64,000 bases of DNA from Brevundimonas vesicularis (lineage in GTDB: Bacteria > Pseudomonadota > Alphaproteobacteria > Caulobacterales > Caulobacteraceae): positions 1,054,001 to 1,118,000 of the forward strand of contig NZ_CP114278.1 of assembly GCF_027105095.1 (NCBI RefSeq), in the 5' to 3' direction. Of the stretch, positions 18,307 through 26,269 are shown in pieces. A program made the translations under genes and the position numbers. Below the pieces are notes generated by a model. That model did no database searches and was not told the DNA's origin. It was given only the letters and a program-made list of their open reading frames with translations. Numbering within the stretch: position 1 is the first letter of the stretch; each line of letters opens with the position of its first letter.

Positions 18307-18969
18307 TCAAGCGGCGGCGTAGATGCTCTGAAACAGGGTCGCGCCGTCGGCGGAGCCGAGTTCGGCTTCGAAGGCGCGATCCGGGTGGGGCATCATGCCC
18401 AGGACGTTGCCACGCGCGTTCTGGATGCCGGCGATGTCGTTGACCGAGCCGTTGGGATTGTCGACGTAGCGGAAGACCACCTGACCCTCGCCCTCGATCC
18501 GGGCAAGGGCTTCGGCGTCGGCGAAGAAGTTTCCGTCGCCGTTGCCCTGAGTCATCGTCACTGCGCGCTGGCCCTGATAGCCGGCGGTGAAGCGGGTCTG
18601 GCCGTTGGCGACGGTCAGGGCGATGGGCTTGCAGACGTATTTCAAACCCTTGTTTCGCAGCAGGGCGCCGGGCAGCATTCCGGCCTCGCACAGGATCTGG
18701 AAGCCGTTGCAGATGCCGACCACGGCGACGCCGTTGTCCGCGGCCTTCTTGACCGCCTGCATCACCGGCGACTGGGCCGCCATGGCGCCGCAGCGCAGAT
18801 AGTCGCCGTAGGAGAAGCCGCCGGGAATGACGATCAGATCGAGGCCCTGGGGCAGTTCGGTCTCGGCGTGCCACACCATCGAGACCGGCTCGCCGGTCGA
18901 GCGTTCGACGGCGACCTTGCAGTCGCGATCACAGTTGGAACCGGGGAAGACGATGACGGCTGCGCTCAT
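18307..18969 (-). CDS. purQ: Phosphoribosylformylglycinamidine synthase glutaminase subunit PurQ
   Basis: A class I glutamine amidotransferase of 220 residues that feeds ammonia to PurL. The N-terminus [15 protein letters not shown] is diagnostic. The nucleophile elbow is [11 protein letters not shown], with the active Cys at about residue 86. The oxyanion region is [13 protein letters not shown], and the catalytic His-Glu pair lies in [14 protein letters not shown] near the end. Length is normal. It lies downstream of the MFS gene on the same strand, separated from purS by about 1.9 kb of unrelated genes. Confidence 0.97.
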   Translation of the reverse strand: MSAAVIVFPGSNCDRDCKVAVERSTGEPVSMVWHAETELPQGLDLIVIPGGFSYGDYLRCGAMAAQSPVMQAVKKAADNGVAVVGICNGFQILCEAGMLPGALLRNKGLKYVCKPIALTVANGQTRFTAGYQGQRAVTMTQGNGDGNFFADAEALARIEGEGQVVFRYVDNPNGSVNDIAGIQNARGNVLGMMPHPDRAFEAELGSADGATLFQSIYAAA

Positions 18970-19002
18970 GGCGCGGGCCTTTAGCAGGGTTCTTTCGGCT
19001 TG

Positions 19003-20205
19003 TCAGGCCGTCGCGCGCGCCCGACCGGTCAGCCAGGCGATGAGGAAGATGACGAATCCGCCGAACGACAGGCCCATGCCGACCCAGCCGGTCGAGGCCC
19101 AGCCATAGCCGGCCGCGATCGCCATTCCGCCCAGTAGCGGGCCGATGGCGTTGGCCGTGTTGAACGCCGAGTGATTCAGCGCCGCCGCCAGGGTCTGAGC
19201 GTCGCCGGCGACGTCCATCAGCCGTGTCTGCAGGATCGAACCCAGACCGCCTCCGCCGCCGATCAGGAAGACCACGACCATCACGGCCCACAGCTGCGGC
19301 GCCGCCAGCGGATAGAGGGCCAGCGCCGCTGCACTCCATAGCAACAGGCCGCCGGCCGCCTTGAATCCCAGATGATCCGCTGCCCAGGCCCCCAGGATGT
19401 TGCCGACGAACATGCCGATGCCGAACACGGCGAAGACCCACGGCATCAGGGCTGGGCCGATGCCTGTGACGGACTGCAAGGTCGAGGCGAGATAGGCGTA
19501 GACCGCGAACATGCCGCCAAAGCCGATGGCGCCGACGCCCAGCGTCAGCCAGACCTGGCTGCGCTTCAGGGCGCCCAACTCGCGCCAGGGACTGGCGTCG
19601 GGGTGGGCCGGATCGCGCGGGGCGAACAGGGCGACCAGGGCCATGGTGACGACGGCCAGCATGCCGACGATGGCGAAGGTCCAGCGCCAGCCGTGCGCGT
19701 GGCTGATGATGTTGACGACGGGCACGCCCAGAACGGTCCCGACCGTCAGCCCCATCAGGATGGTCGAAACCGCGCGCGTGCGGAAATGCAGCGGCACGAT
19801 GGAGGCCGCGACCAGGGCCGCCACGCCGAAATAGGCCCCGTGCGGCAGGCCGCTTAAGAAACGGAACACCAGCATCCAGTGATAGGTCGGGGCCAGGGCG
19901 CTGGCCACATTTCCAATGGCGAACAGGGCCATGAAGGCGATCAAAAGCAACCAGCGCGGATACCGTGCGCCCAAAACCGCCAGGATCGGCGCGCCGACCA
20001 CGACGCCAGCGGCATAGGCGCTGATGACATGGCCCGCCGTTGGCGCATCCACGCCAAGCCCGGCGGCGAAGTCCGGCAGGACGCTCATGGCCGCGAACTC
20101 GGTCACGCCGATCGCGAACCCGCCCATGGCCAAGGCGATCAGCACGAGGGCGACCGCCCCGCGCGAGCGGACGGGAAGGGCAGTGTCTAGAGCGGCGTCT
20201 GTCAT
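19003..20205 (-). CDS. MFS transporter, drug/sugar efflux (AraJ/DHA1-like)
   Basis: About 400 residues with twelve predicted membrane helices. The N-terminal half has the DHA1-type signature FAIGVTEFAAMSVLPDFAAGLGVDAPTAGHVISAYAAGVVVGAP (residues about 29-72). The A-loop follows as LGARYPRWLLL. It closely resembles AraJ/YdhP-type exporters of unknown or broad substrate. ATG 20205 is used; an alternative GTG at 20217 adds four residues. It lies between the PEBP gene and purQ on the same strand. Confidence 0.87.
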   Translation of the reverse strand: MTDAALDTALPVRSRGAVALVLIALAMGGFAIGVTEFAAMSVLPDFAAGLGVDAPTAGHVISAYAAGVVVGAPILAVLGARYPRWLLLIAFMALFAIGNVASALAPTYHWMLVFRFLSGLPHGAYFGVAALVAASIVPLHFRTRAVSTILMGLTVGTVLGVPVVNIISHAHGWRWTFAIVGMLAVVTMALVALFAPRDPAHPDASPWRELGALKRSQVWLTLGVGAIGFGGMFAVYAYLASTLQSVTGIGPALMPWVFAVFGIGMFVGNILGAWAADHLGFKAAGGLLLWSAAALALYPLAAPQLWAVMVVVFLIGGGGGLGSILQTRLMDVAGDAQTLAAALNHSAFNTANAIGPLLGGMAIAAGYGWASTGWVGMGLSFGGFVIFLIAWLTGRARATA

Positions 20206-20265
20206 GTTGCGCTGCACACTAATCAGCGTTCATGACGCCACAAGGGCGACGCCGCCCCGCATCGA

Positions 20266-20745
20266 TCACGCTTTGTTTTCGTAGGTCGCGGTGAGCGACG
20301 CCCTGGCCAGGGTGTGGAAGTGCAGGTTGAAGCCGAACACGGCGCCGGAATCGTCGGCCGTGACCTCCAGGCTCTCCACATCCACGGCGAAGACGGTGAA
20401 GATGTAGCGGTGCGGCCCATGGCCGGGCGGGGGGGCGGCGCCGCCGAAGCCGGGCTGGCCATAGTCGGTGCGGCCCTGGACGGCGGTATGCGGCAGATGC
20501 CCGCCCGGCGAGCCGGCGCCGGCCGACAGCTCGGTCACATCCGCCGGAATATTGGCCACTGTCCAATGCCAGAAGCCCGAGCCGGTCGGCGCATCGGGAT
20601 CATAGCAGGTGATGGCATAGCTCTTGGTCCCCTCCGGCGCGCCGGACCAGGAGAGTTGCGGCGAGGTGTTGCCCTTGGCGTGAACCTGAGCGTCCGGCAG
20701 CACGCCGCCGTCCTGGATGTTGGTGGAGGTGAGGGTAAAGGTCAT
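20266..20745 (-). CDS. PEBP-family protein (YbhB/YbcL type)
   Basis: A 159-residue cytoplasmic protein of the phosphatidylethanolamine-binding protein family. The ligand-pocket motifs are CYDPDAPTGSGFWHWTVANIP (about residues 47-67) and the later GPHRYIFTVFAVD (about 110-122). Bacterial YbhB/YbcL proteins have no settled function. ATG 20745 gives the standard start MTFTLTST. It lies between purS and the MFS gene in the same direction and may share their transcript. Confidence 0.92.
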   Translation of the reverse strand: MTFTLTSTNIQDGGVLPDAQVHAKGNTSPQLSWSGAPEGTKSYAITCYDPDAPTGSGFWHWTVANIPADVTELSAGAGSPGGHLPHTAVQGRTDYGQPGFGGAAPPPGHGPHRYIFTVFAVDVESLEVTADDSGAVFGFNLHFHTLARASLTATYENKA

Positions 20746-20840
20746 GGGCGCTCCGTCAATCAAGCCGTCTGCTAAACTGGCGTCGATGCCGAAGGATGCA
20801 ACTGTCTCCTTCCCGCGACATGGGAAAGGAGACAGCAGAT

Positions 20841-21092
20841 TTACGCCGCCTCGATGCGGTAGCTTTCGATCACCGTGTTGGCGAGCAGCTGCTCGCACAT
20901 CTTCTTGGCTTCGCCCTGCGGGTCTTCGGCGCCGGCGAGGTCGAACTCGATCAGCTTGCCGACGCGGGCGTTTGAGACGCCCGACCAACCCAGACCCTGC
21001 AGGGCGCCTTCGACGGCCTTGCCCTGAACGTCCAAGACGCCGGGCTTGAGGAAGACGTGAACCTTGACCTTGCTTGAAGCGGTTGGGGCCAT
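20841..21092 (-). CDS. purS: Phosphoribosylformylglycinamidine synthase subunit PurS
   Basis: PurS (83 residues) is the small scaffolding subunit that holds PurQ and PurL together. It shows the usual VKVHVFLKPGVLDVQGKAVEGALQGLGW start and the late MCEQLLANTVIESYRIE. Its ATG overlaps the purC stop (ATGA, 21091-21094), so it is translationally coupled to purC. Its partners purQ and purL lie further along the same strand but are separated by inserted genes. Confidence 0.96.
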   Translation of the reverse strand: MAPTASSKVKVHVFLKPGVLDVQGKAVEGALQGLGWSGVSNARVGKLIEFDLAGAEDPQGEAKKMCEQLLANTVIESYRIEAA

Positions 21093-21850
21093 CAGTGCAG
21101 ACCTCCCTGAATCACCGTCGGCATGCCCTTCATGATGCCCAGGCGACGCGCGACTTCGGTATAGCTCTCGATGACGTCGCCCAGGTCGCGGCGGAAGCGA
21201 TCCTTGTCCAGCTTCTCACCCGAGGCCGTGTCCCACAGGCGGCAGCTGTCGGGGCTGATCTCGTCGGCGAGCAGCACGCGGCTGAAGTCGTTTTCCCACA
21301 CCCGGCCGAACTCGATCTTGAAGTCCACCAGGGTGATGCCGACGGCGCTGAACATGCCCGACAGATAGTCGTTCACCCGCACCGTCATCGCCAGCATGTC
21401 GTCCAGCTCCTGGGTCGAGGCCCAGTTGAAGGCGGTGATGTGCTCTTCGGTAACCATCGGGTCGTTGAGCTCATCCTTCTTGTAGTAGAATTCGATGATC
21501 GAGCGGGGCAGGGGCGTGCCTTCCTCGATGCCCAGGCGCTGGCTCATCGAGCCGGCGACGATGTTGCGGCACACGACCTCCAGCGGAATGATCTCGACTT
21601 CGCGGATCAGCTGCTCGCGCAGGTTTAGGCGCTTGATGAAGTGGTTGGTCACGCCGATGCCGTTCAGGCGCGACATGATGAACTCGCTGATCTGGTTGTT
21701 CACCACGCCCTTGCCTTCGAGAACGGCCTTCTTCTGAGCGTTGAAGGCGGTGGCGTCGTCCTTGAAATACTGGATCAGGGTGCCGGGCTCGGGTCCTTCG
21801 TACAGGATCTTGGCCTTGCCCTCGTAGATCTTCTTGCGCTTGCTGTTCAT
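21092..21850 (-). CDS. purC: SAICAR synthetase
   Basis: PurC (252 residues) joins CAIR and aspartate with ATP to make SAICAR, step 8 of purine synthesis. Motifs visible are [14 protein letters not shown] at the N-terminus, [26 protein letters not shown] (about residue 95) and LVDFKIEFG followed by [14 protein letters not shown] (about 180-200). ATG 21850 gives the standard N-terminus. The purC-purS pair is a typical alphaproteobacterial operon start. The region upstream (21851-22139) holds divergent promoters. Confidence 0.97.
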   Translation of the reverse strand: MNSKRKKIYEGKAKILYEGPEPGTLIQYFKDDATAFNAQKKAVLEGKGVVNNQISEFIMSRLNGIGVTNHFIKRLNLREQLIREVEIIPLEVVCRNIVAGSMSQRLGIEEGTPLPRSIIEFYYKKDELNDPMVTEEHITAFNWASTQELDDMLAMTVRVNDYLSGMFSAVGITLVDFKIEFGRVWENDFSRVLLADEISPDSCRLWDTASGEKLDKDRFRRDLGDVIESYTEVARRLGIMKGMPTVIQGGLH

Positions 21851-22062
21851 GGTCCGGTCCCGGCTTACGGGCGCCCTCCAGAAACAAAAATCGCGCGGCC
21901 ATATGGGGAGGGGGAAGACCCGGTCCTGGCGGCGCGTTTCGGAATCGTTCGGGCAGTCAATCTCGTTCGCGGTCTCCTTAGACGAAGGCGGCCCGCGACA
22001 CAAATGAGGATGGCCGGCGCCGCAATCATTGGGGACAGGATGTCCATGCGACTGAAGTCAGG

Positions 22063-22090
22063 TTGCGTTCACGGTCGGGCGGTCTATAGA
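22063..22090 (+). promoter_or_regulatory. Candidate promoter for the DUF1476 gene
   Basis: TTGCGT (22063-22068) and TATAGA (22085-22090) are spaced by 16 bases and point toward the gene at 22140, with a predicted leader of about 43 bases. The rest of the purC to DUF1476 gap (21851-22139) shows no coding frame. Confidence 0.4.
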
Positions 22091-22139
22091 CGGCGCTTGC
22101 CCCGACGTTAGCGGGGTGGACGGAGCTTTGCTGAGCGAA

Positions 22140-22463
22140 ATGACGACCTTCGACGATCGGGAAAAGGCCTTCGAAGCCAAATACGCCCTCGATCAGGAGC
22201 AGGAGTTCAAGGCCATCGCCCGGCGCAACCGGATGCTGGGCCTTTGGGCTGCGGAAAAGATGGGGCTGTCGAGCGAAAGCGCGGACCAATATGCCGCCGC
22301 CGTGGTGCGCGCCGATTTCGAGCAGCCGGGCGACGAGGACGTGTTCCGCAAGGTCGCCGGCGACTTCAAGGCCTCGGGCCTGTCTGTGTCGGAGGGGGAG
22401 ATTCGCTCCAAGATCGACGAGCTGGCCTCGATCGCCCGCGAGCAGATCCGCGCCGGCGAGTGA
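22140..22463 (+). CDS. DUF1476 protein, ATP synthase F1 zeta-type inhibitor
   Basis: A 107-residue helical protein starting MTTFDDREKAFEAKYALDQEQEFKA, the hallmark of DUF1476. In Paracoccus, this family is the zeta subunit whose N-terminus blocks ATP hydrolysis by F1Fo-ATPase. The N-terminal inhibitory-type segment and the four-helix remainder (RRNRMLGLWAAEKMGLS, VVRADFEQPGDEDVFRKV) are intact. An in-frame GTG at 22116 could add eight residues; ATG 22140 matches homologues. A strong terminator follows. Confidence 0.92.
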   Translation: MTTFDDREKAFEAKYALDQEQEFKAIARRNRMLGLWAAEKMGLSSESADQYAAAVVRADFEQPGDEDVFRKVAGDFKASGLSVSEGEIRSKIDELASIAREQIRAGE

Positions 22464-22496
22464 TCGCCTCGGTCTTTGGACTGATCTGAGAATTCG

Positions 22497-22536
22497 AAAG
22501 GGCCGCACCCGGGGGAAAGTGCGGCCCTTTCTTCTT
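22497..22536 (+). terminator. Intrinsic terminator after DUF1476
   Basis: Perfect 12-bp stem AAAGGGCCGCAC / GTGCGGCCCTTT with a 10-base loop, followed by a U-rich CTTCTT. Confidence 0.85.
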
Positions 22537-22647
22537 GCCGGGGACGTTGGGGGATGTCTCACCCGGCGTACTGTGCGTCTCGCGCCCCTGAAGAACACAG
22601 GGGACAAGATTTGGTTTCAGGCGTCGCCGCCCGAAACCAAATATTTT

Positions 22648-23280
22648 TTACGGCATCAGAACCGTGTCGACGACGTGGACGACACCGTTCGATTGGCCCA
22701 CGTCGGCCTGCGTGATCGTGGACTTGCCGCCCTTGGCGTCGGTGATGACCCAGGTGTTGTTCGGGCCGGCCGAAACCTTCAGTTCTTCACCCTGAACCGT
22801 CTTCAGCGTGGCGGTTCCGCCGTTCGCCTGGGCTTGTGCGGCGATATCGGCGGCCGTCAGGCGACCGGGCACGACGTGATAGGTCAGAATCTTGGTCAGA
22901 TCCGCCTTCATCGCCGGCTGCATCAGGCTGGTGCGGGTCGCCTCGGGGATTTTCGCGAAGGCGGCGTTGTCAGGGGCGAAGACCGTGAACGGACCGGGAC
23001 CCTGCAGCGTCTCGACCAGGCCGGCGGCCTGAACGGCGGACACCAGGGTGCTGAGGTTCGAGGCCTTGGAGGCGTTGGCGACGATGGTCTCGTTGGGGCT
23101 CATGGCTGCGCCGCCCACCATGGGATCGGTTGCTGGAGCCATAGCGGCGCCCTCAGCCGGAGCCATGGCGGTGGACTCGGCCGGGGTCGTGGCGGCTGGT
23201 TCGTTGTTGTTGCAGGCGCCCAGCGCCATCAGCGCGCCGCCGGACACGGCGACGAGCATCAGATTGCGAAGATTTGTCAT
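22648..23280 (-). CDS. Fasciclin-domain lipoprotein
   Basis: A 210-residue predicted lipoprotein. The signal is MTNLRNLMLVAVSGGALMALGAC with the lipobox LGAC. An Ala/Pro/Thr/Met-rich linker follows (about 25-60), then one FAS1 domain containing the conserved H1 motif GPFTVFAPDNAAFAKIP and the H2 region GVVHVVDTVLMP at the extreme C-terminus. FAS1 domains mediate adhesion or surface interactions; the ligand is unknown. ATG 23280. The 23281-23431 gap upstream holds no recognisable gene. Confidence 0.92.
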   Translation of the reverse strand: MTNLRNLMLVAVSGGALMALGACNNNEPAATTPAESTAMAPAEGAAMAPATDPMVGGAAMSPNETIVANASKASNLSTLVSAVQAAGLVETLQGPGPFTVFAPDNAAFAKIPEATRTSLMQPAMKADLTKILTYHVVPGRLTAADIAAQAQANGGTATLKTVQGEELKVSAGPNNTWVITDAKGGKSTITQADVGQSNGVVHVVDTVLMP

Positions 23281-23431
23281 TGTGTTTCGTTCCCTTTGGG
23301 CCGCTCTCAAGGCGGTAACAGGAACGTTACGCGTCAGACCGAACAATGGATGCGTGTCGCGCGACAAGTTATCGCAGCTTGACCATTCAATCACTATGCG
23401 CAGTTTCTTTTGCTGCTTTGCAGCGAAAGAC

Positions 23432-23944
23432 TTATGTCGAGACGATATCTGTCAACGAATTCCATGAGCTGGCTTTGATTGTCATCCCCACCGCATGAGC
23501 GGGACTGGACGACGGCAGATCAATCCAGCGAACACCGTCGACGTCGCCAATAATGCGTCGCCCCAGCTTGGCTGCCAGCTTTCCATTGAAAGCGACCGCC
23601 CTTAGCGCCGGCAAGTCACCGATCAGTCCGCGCAAATCGGCCGCCTCCGGTGAGCGGATCGCCGCATCTAGGCTGCCCGACCGCTCCGCCGAAGCAATCA
23701 CGTCCCATAGACCGACGCCGCGCGCCTTCAATCGGTCGAGACGCTGCTCGTAGGGCAGGACCGCAAGGTCTTCGCCCAACACGCCGCCGATCAGCGGCCA
23801 GAAGGCGTTGCGCGGATGGGCGTAGTACTGCGCCGCCTTCAGCGAGGCGTCGCCGGGCAGGCTGCCAAGGATCAAGAGGCGTGTGGCCGCATCGACGACG
23901 GGCGGAAAGCCGATGCGGCGATCTGCCAACTGGGCGGGGGTCAC
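23432..23944 (-). CDS. Hypoxanthine-DNA glycosylase (UDG superfamily, family 6 type)
   Basis: A 170-residue base-excision glycosylase that removes deoxyinosine. Diagnostic segments are LLILGSLPGDASLKAAQYYAHP with RNAFWPLIGG (about residues 24-53), FNGKLAAKLGR and the late LPSSSPAHA. The Asn in HPRN-x-FW is the residue implicated in catalysis in the family. The start GTG 23944 overlaps the purB stop by 4 bp (GTGA), so it is read from the purB transcript. The coupling of an inosine-repair enzyme to an enzyme of IMP metabolism may be functional. Confidence 0.85.
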   Translation of the reverse strand: MTPAQLADRRIGFPPVVDAATRLLILGSLPGDASLKAAQYYAHPRNAFWPLIGGVLGEDLAVLPYEQRLDRLKARGVGLWDVIASAERSGSLDAAIRSPEAADLRGLIGDLPALRAVAFNGKLAAKLGRRIIGDVDGVRWIDLPSSSPAHAVGMTIKASSWNSLTDIVST

Positions 23945-25242
23945 CCCTCTCCAAACACCCGCTTGAACACCACGTCCACGTTCTTGGTGTGGTAGCCGAG
24001 GTCGAACAGGGCTTCGAGCTGGTCGGCGGGCAGGGTGACGCGGTCGTCGGCCTTCAGGAAGTCCAGGAAGGCGCCTTCGCCGCGCCAGACTTTCATGGCG
24101 TTTTCCTGCACGGCGGCATAGGCGTCCTCGCGCGAAACGCCGGCCTGGGTCAGGGCCAGCATCACCCGCTGCGAGTGCACCAGACCACCAAGGCGGTCGA
24201 TGTTCTTCTGCATATTCTCCGGGTAGACGTTCAGTCGCTCGACCACATTGGCCAGACGGTGCAGGGCGAAGTCCAGATGGATGGTGGCGTCCGGGCCGAT
24301 GCCGCGCTCGACCGAGGAGTGGCTGATGTCTCGCTCATGCCACAGGGCCACGTTCTCCATGGCGGGCGTCACGGCCGAGCGGACCAGACGGGCCAGGCCG
24401 GTCAGGTTCTCGGTCAGAATCGGGTTGCGCTTGTGCGGCATGGCCGACGAGCCCTTTTGACCTTTGTCGAAGAACTCCTCGGCTTCGAGGACTTCTGTGC
24501 GTTGCAGGTGGCGGATCTCGACGGCGAGACGTTCGACCGATGAGGCGACGACGCCCAGGGCGGCGAAGAAGGCGGCGTGGCGGTCGCGTGGGATGACCTG
24601 GGTCGAGACCGGCTCGACGGTCAGGCCCATCTGGTCGGCGACATATTGCTCGACCGCCGGGTCGACATTGGCGAAGGTGCCGACGGCGCCCGAGATGGCG
24701 CAGGTGGCGATCTCTTCCTTGGCGGTGATCAGGCGGCGTTTGGCGCGCTGGAACTCGGCGTGATAGCCGGCCAGCTTCAGGCCGAAGGTCACCGGCTCGG
24801 CGTGGATGCCGTGCGAACGGCCCACAGTCGGGGTGTATTTATGCTCCTTGGCGCGTGTCTCCAGCGCGGCCAGAACCCGATCGACGCCCTCGATCAGCAG
24901 GTCCGAAGAGCGCGCCAGCTGGACCGCGAAACAGGTGTCCAGCACGTCCGAAGAGGTCATGCCCTGGTGCAGGAAGCGCGCTTCCTCGCCGACGATCTCG
25001 GCGACGTGGGTCAGGAAGGCGATGACGTCGTGCTTGGTGGTGCGTTCGATCTCGTCGATACGGTCGGCGTCGAAGGTCGCATCCTTGCCCTTGGCCCAGA
25101 TGGCGTCGGCCGATTCCTTGGGGATCACGCCCAGTTCGGCCATCTTCGTGGCGGCGTGGGCCTCGATCTCGAACCAGATCTTGTATTTGGTGTCCTGGGA
25201 CCAGATGGCGGCGGCGACGGGGCGGGAGTAGCGCGTGATCAT
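23941..25242 (-). CDS. purB: Adenylosuccinate lyase
   Basis: PurB (433 residues) cleaves SAICAR and adenylosuccinate, releasing fumarate. It belongs to the fumarase/aspartase superfamily. The signature loop is [17 protein letters not shown] (about residue 265). TSSDVLDT (about 93) and [17 protein letters not shown] (about 140, with the catalytic His) are also present. Length matches the alphaproteobacterial type. ATG 25242. It is followed by the overlapping hypoxanthine-DNA glycosylase gene. Confidence 0.97.
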   Translation of the reverse strand: MITRYSRPVAAAIWSQDTKYKIWFEIEAHAATKMAELGVIPKESADAIWAKGKDATFDADRIDEIERTTKHDVIAFLTHVAEIVGEEARFLHQGMTSSDVLDTCFAVQLARSSDLLIEGVDRVLAALETRAKEHKYTPTVGRSHGIHAEPVTFGLKLAGYHAEFQRAKRRLITAKEEIATCAISGAVGTFANVDPAVEQYVADQMGLTVEPVSTQVIPRDRHAAFFAALGVVASSVERLAVEIRHLQRTEVLEAEEFFDKGQKGSSAMPHKRNPILTENLTGLARLVRSAVTPAMENVALWHERDISHSSVERGIGPDATIHLDFALHRLANVVERLNVYPENMQKNIDRLGGLVHSQRVMLALTQAGVSREDAYAAVQENAMKVWRGEGAFLDFLKADDRVTLPADQLEALFDLGYHTKNVDVVFKRVFGEG

Positions 25243-25429
25243 GGGCGGGTCGTGTCGGTCGTGGGGGGCGCGGAGTCAAGGTTTGGCGGGGCCGTGAGAC
25301 TGACTTTGACAGCCCCTGTTCCGGATTCAGCGCGCTTCTCGCACGCCGCTCGGATCGCGGGCGACGCCTTGGCGGTGGTTGTGCTGAAGCTGGCGACGAG
25401 CCATTGATGGCGGCGACAGGAGACGCGTG

Positions 25430-26098
25430 ATGGAACTGGTGATCGGCGACAAGGCCTATTCGACGTGGTCGCTGCGGCCGTGGCTGGTGCTGAAACATTG
25501 TGGCGCGGTCTTCGACGAGATCATCGTGCCGCTGAACCAGCCCGACACCGATCAACGCATCCGCGAGTATTCGCCGTCCGGTCTCGTCCCGGTGCTCAAG
25601 GTCGAGGGCGAGGTGATCTGGGATTCGATGGCCATCGCCGTCTGGGCGGCAGAACGCTATCCGGAAGCCCGTCTCTGGCCATCGGACGCGCATGCGCGCT
25701 GGCTGGCGCGCTCGGCGGCGTGTGAGATGCATGGCGGCTTCACCGCCTTGCGCACGGCCTGTTCCACCGGCCCGGATCACTGGATGGTCGGTCCTAGTCG
25801 CGCGCCCGCACCGGACCATCCGAGACTGGCCAAGGATTTGCGCCGGATCGTCGAGCTGTGGCGGAGCCTGCGTGAGCGGTTCGGCGCGAGCGGGCCGTAT
25901 CTGTTCGGCGACTGGTCCGTGCCGGACGCCTTTTTCACGCCGGTCGCCGCCCGCATCCGCCATTTCCAGCTGGACCTCGCCGCCCACGGCGACGACGGCA
26001 CGGCCCGGGCCTATGCCGAGACCTTGCTGGCCCATCCCCACTTTCTTGAATGGGAAGCCGACGCGCTGAGCTTAACGCGCGACAACCATCCCGGCTGA
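25430..26098 (+). CDS. Glutathione S-transferase family protein
   Basis: 222 residues with an N-terminal thioredoxin-like domain (LVIGDKAYSTWSLRPWLVLKH, then SGLVPVLKVEGEVIWDSMAIAVW, which holds the cis-Pro and the glutathione-contacting Glu/Asp-Ser) and a C-terminal helical domain from about residue 85. The Y-S-x-W-S-L-R pattern is typical of bacterial GSTs of the maleylacetoacetate-isomerase-like group, but the substrate is not known. ATG 25430, with an AGGAGA site upstream. Confidence 0.9.
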   Translation: MELVIGDKAYSTWSLRPWLVLKHCGAVFDEIIVPLNQPDTDQRIREYSPSGLVPVLKVEGEVIWDSMAIAVWAAERYPEARLWPSDAHARWLARSAACEMHGGFTALRTACSTGPDHWMVGPSRAPAPDHPRLAKDLRRIVELWRSLRERFGASGPYLFGDWSVPDAFFTPVAARIRHFQLDLAAHGDDGTARAYAETLLAHPHFLEWEADALSLTRDNHPG

Positions 26099-26127
26099 CG
26101 CAGCGTTAAACGGACGCTGTTATCTCT

Positions 26128-26265
26128 ATGGGGATGACGAGCCCGATCCTGCCCAGCCCTCCGACGCAAGCTGCTGCGCGCGGCCTCAATCCGGTCATGG
26201 CCTATGGGCTTGCGGCCCTGGTCGGGGCGGCGTTTTGGGCCAGCCTACTGTTCGCGGTCTTCTAA
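26128..26265 (+). CDS. Possible 45-residue single-span membrane protein
   Basis: A short frame from ATG 26128 to TAA 26265. The N-terminal half is Pro/Ser-rich (MGMTSPILPSPPTQ). The C-terminal half is a single hydrophobic span, MAYGLAALVGAAFWASLLFAVF, ending at the terminus. No Shine-Dalgarno precedes the ATG, but TTATCT lies just upstream in a -10 position, so a leaderless transcript is possible. It ends 5 bp before the stop of the convergent lytic transglycosylase. Not recognised; existence is supported only by composition and frame. Confidence 0.45.
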   Translation: MGMTSPILPSPPTQAAARGLNPVMAYGLAALVGAAFWASLLFAVF

Positions 26266-26269
26266 GACG

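Noticed and set aside
23281..23431. Stress sigma factor (EcfG-type) promoter before the fasciclin gene
   Set aside because: GGAAC-like pieces occur but not with the matching -10 at the right distance and orientation.
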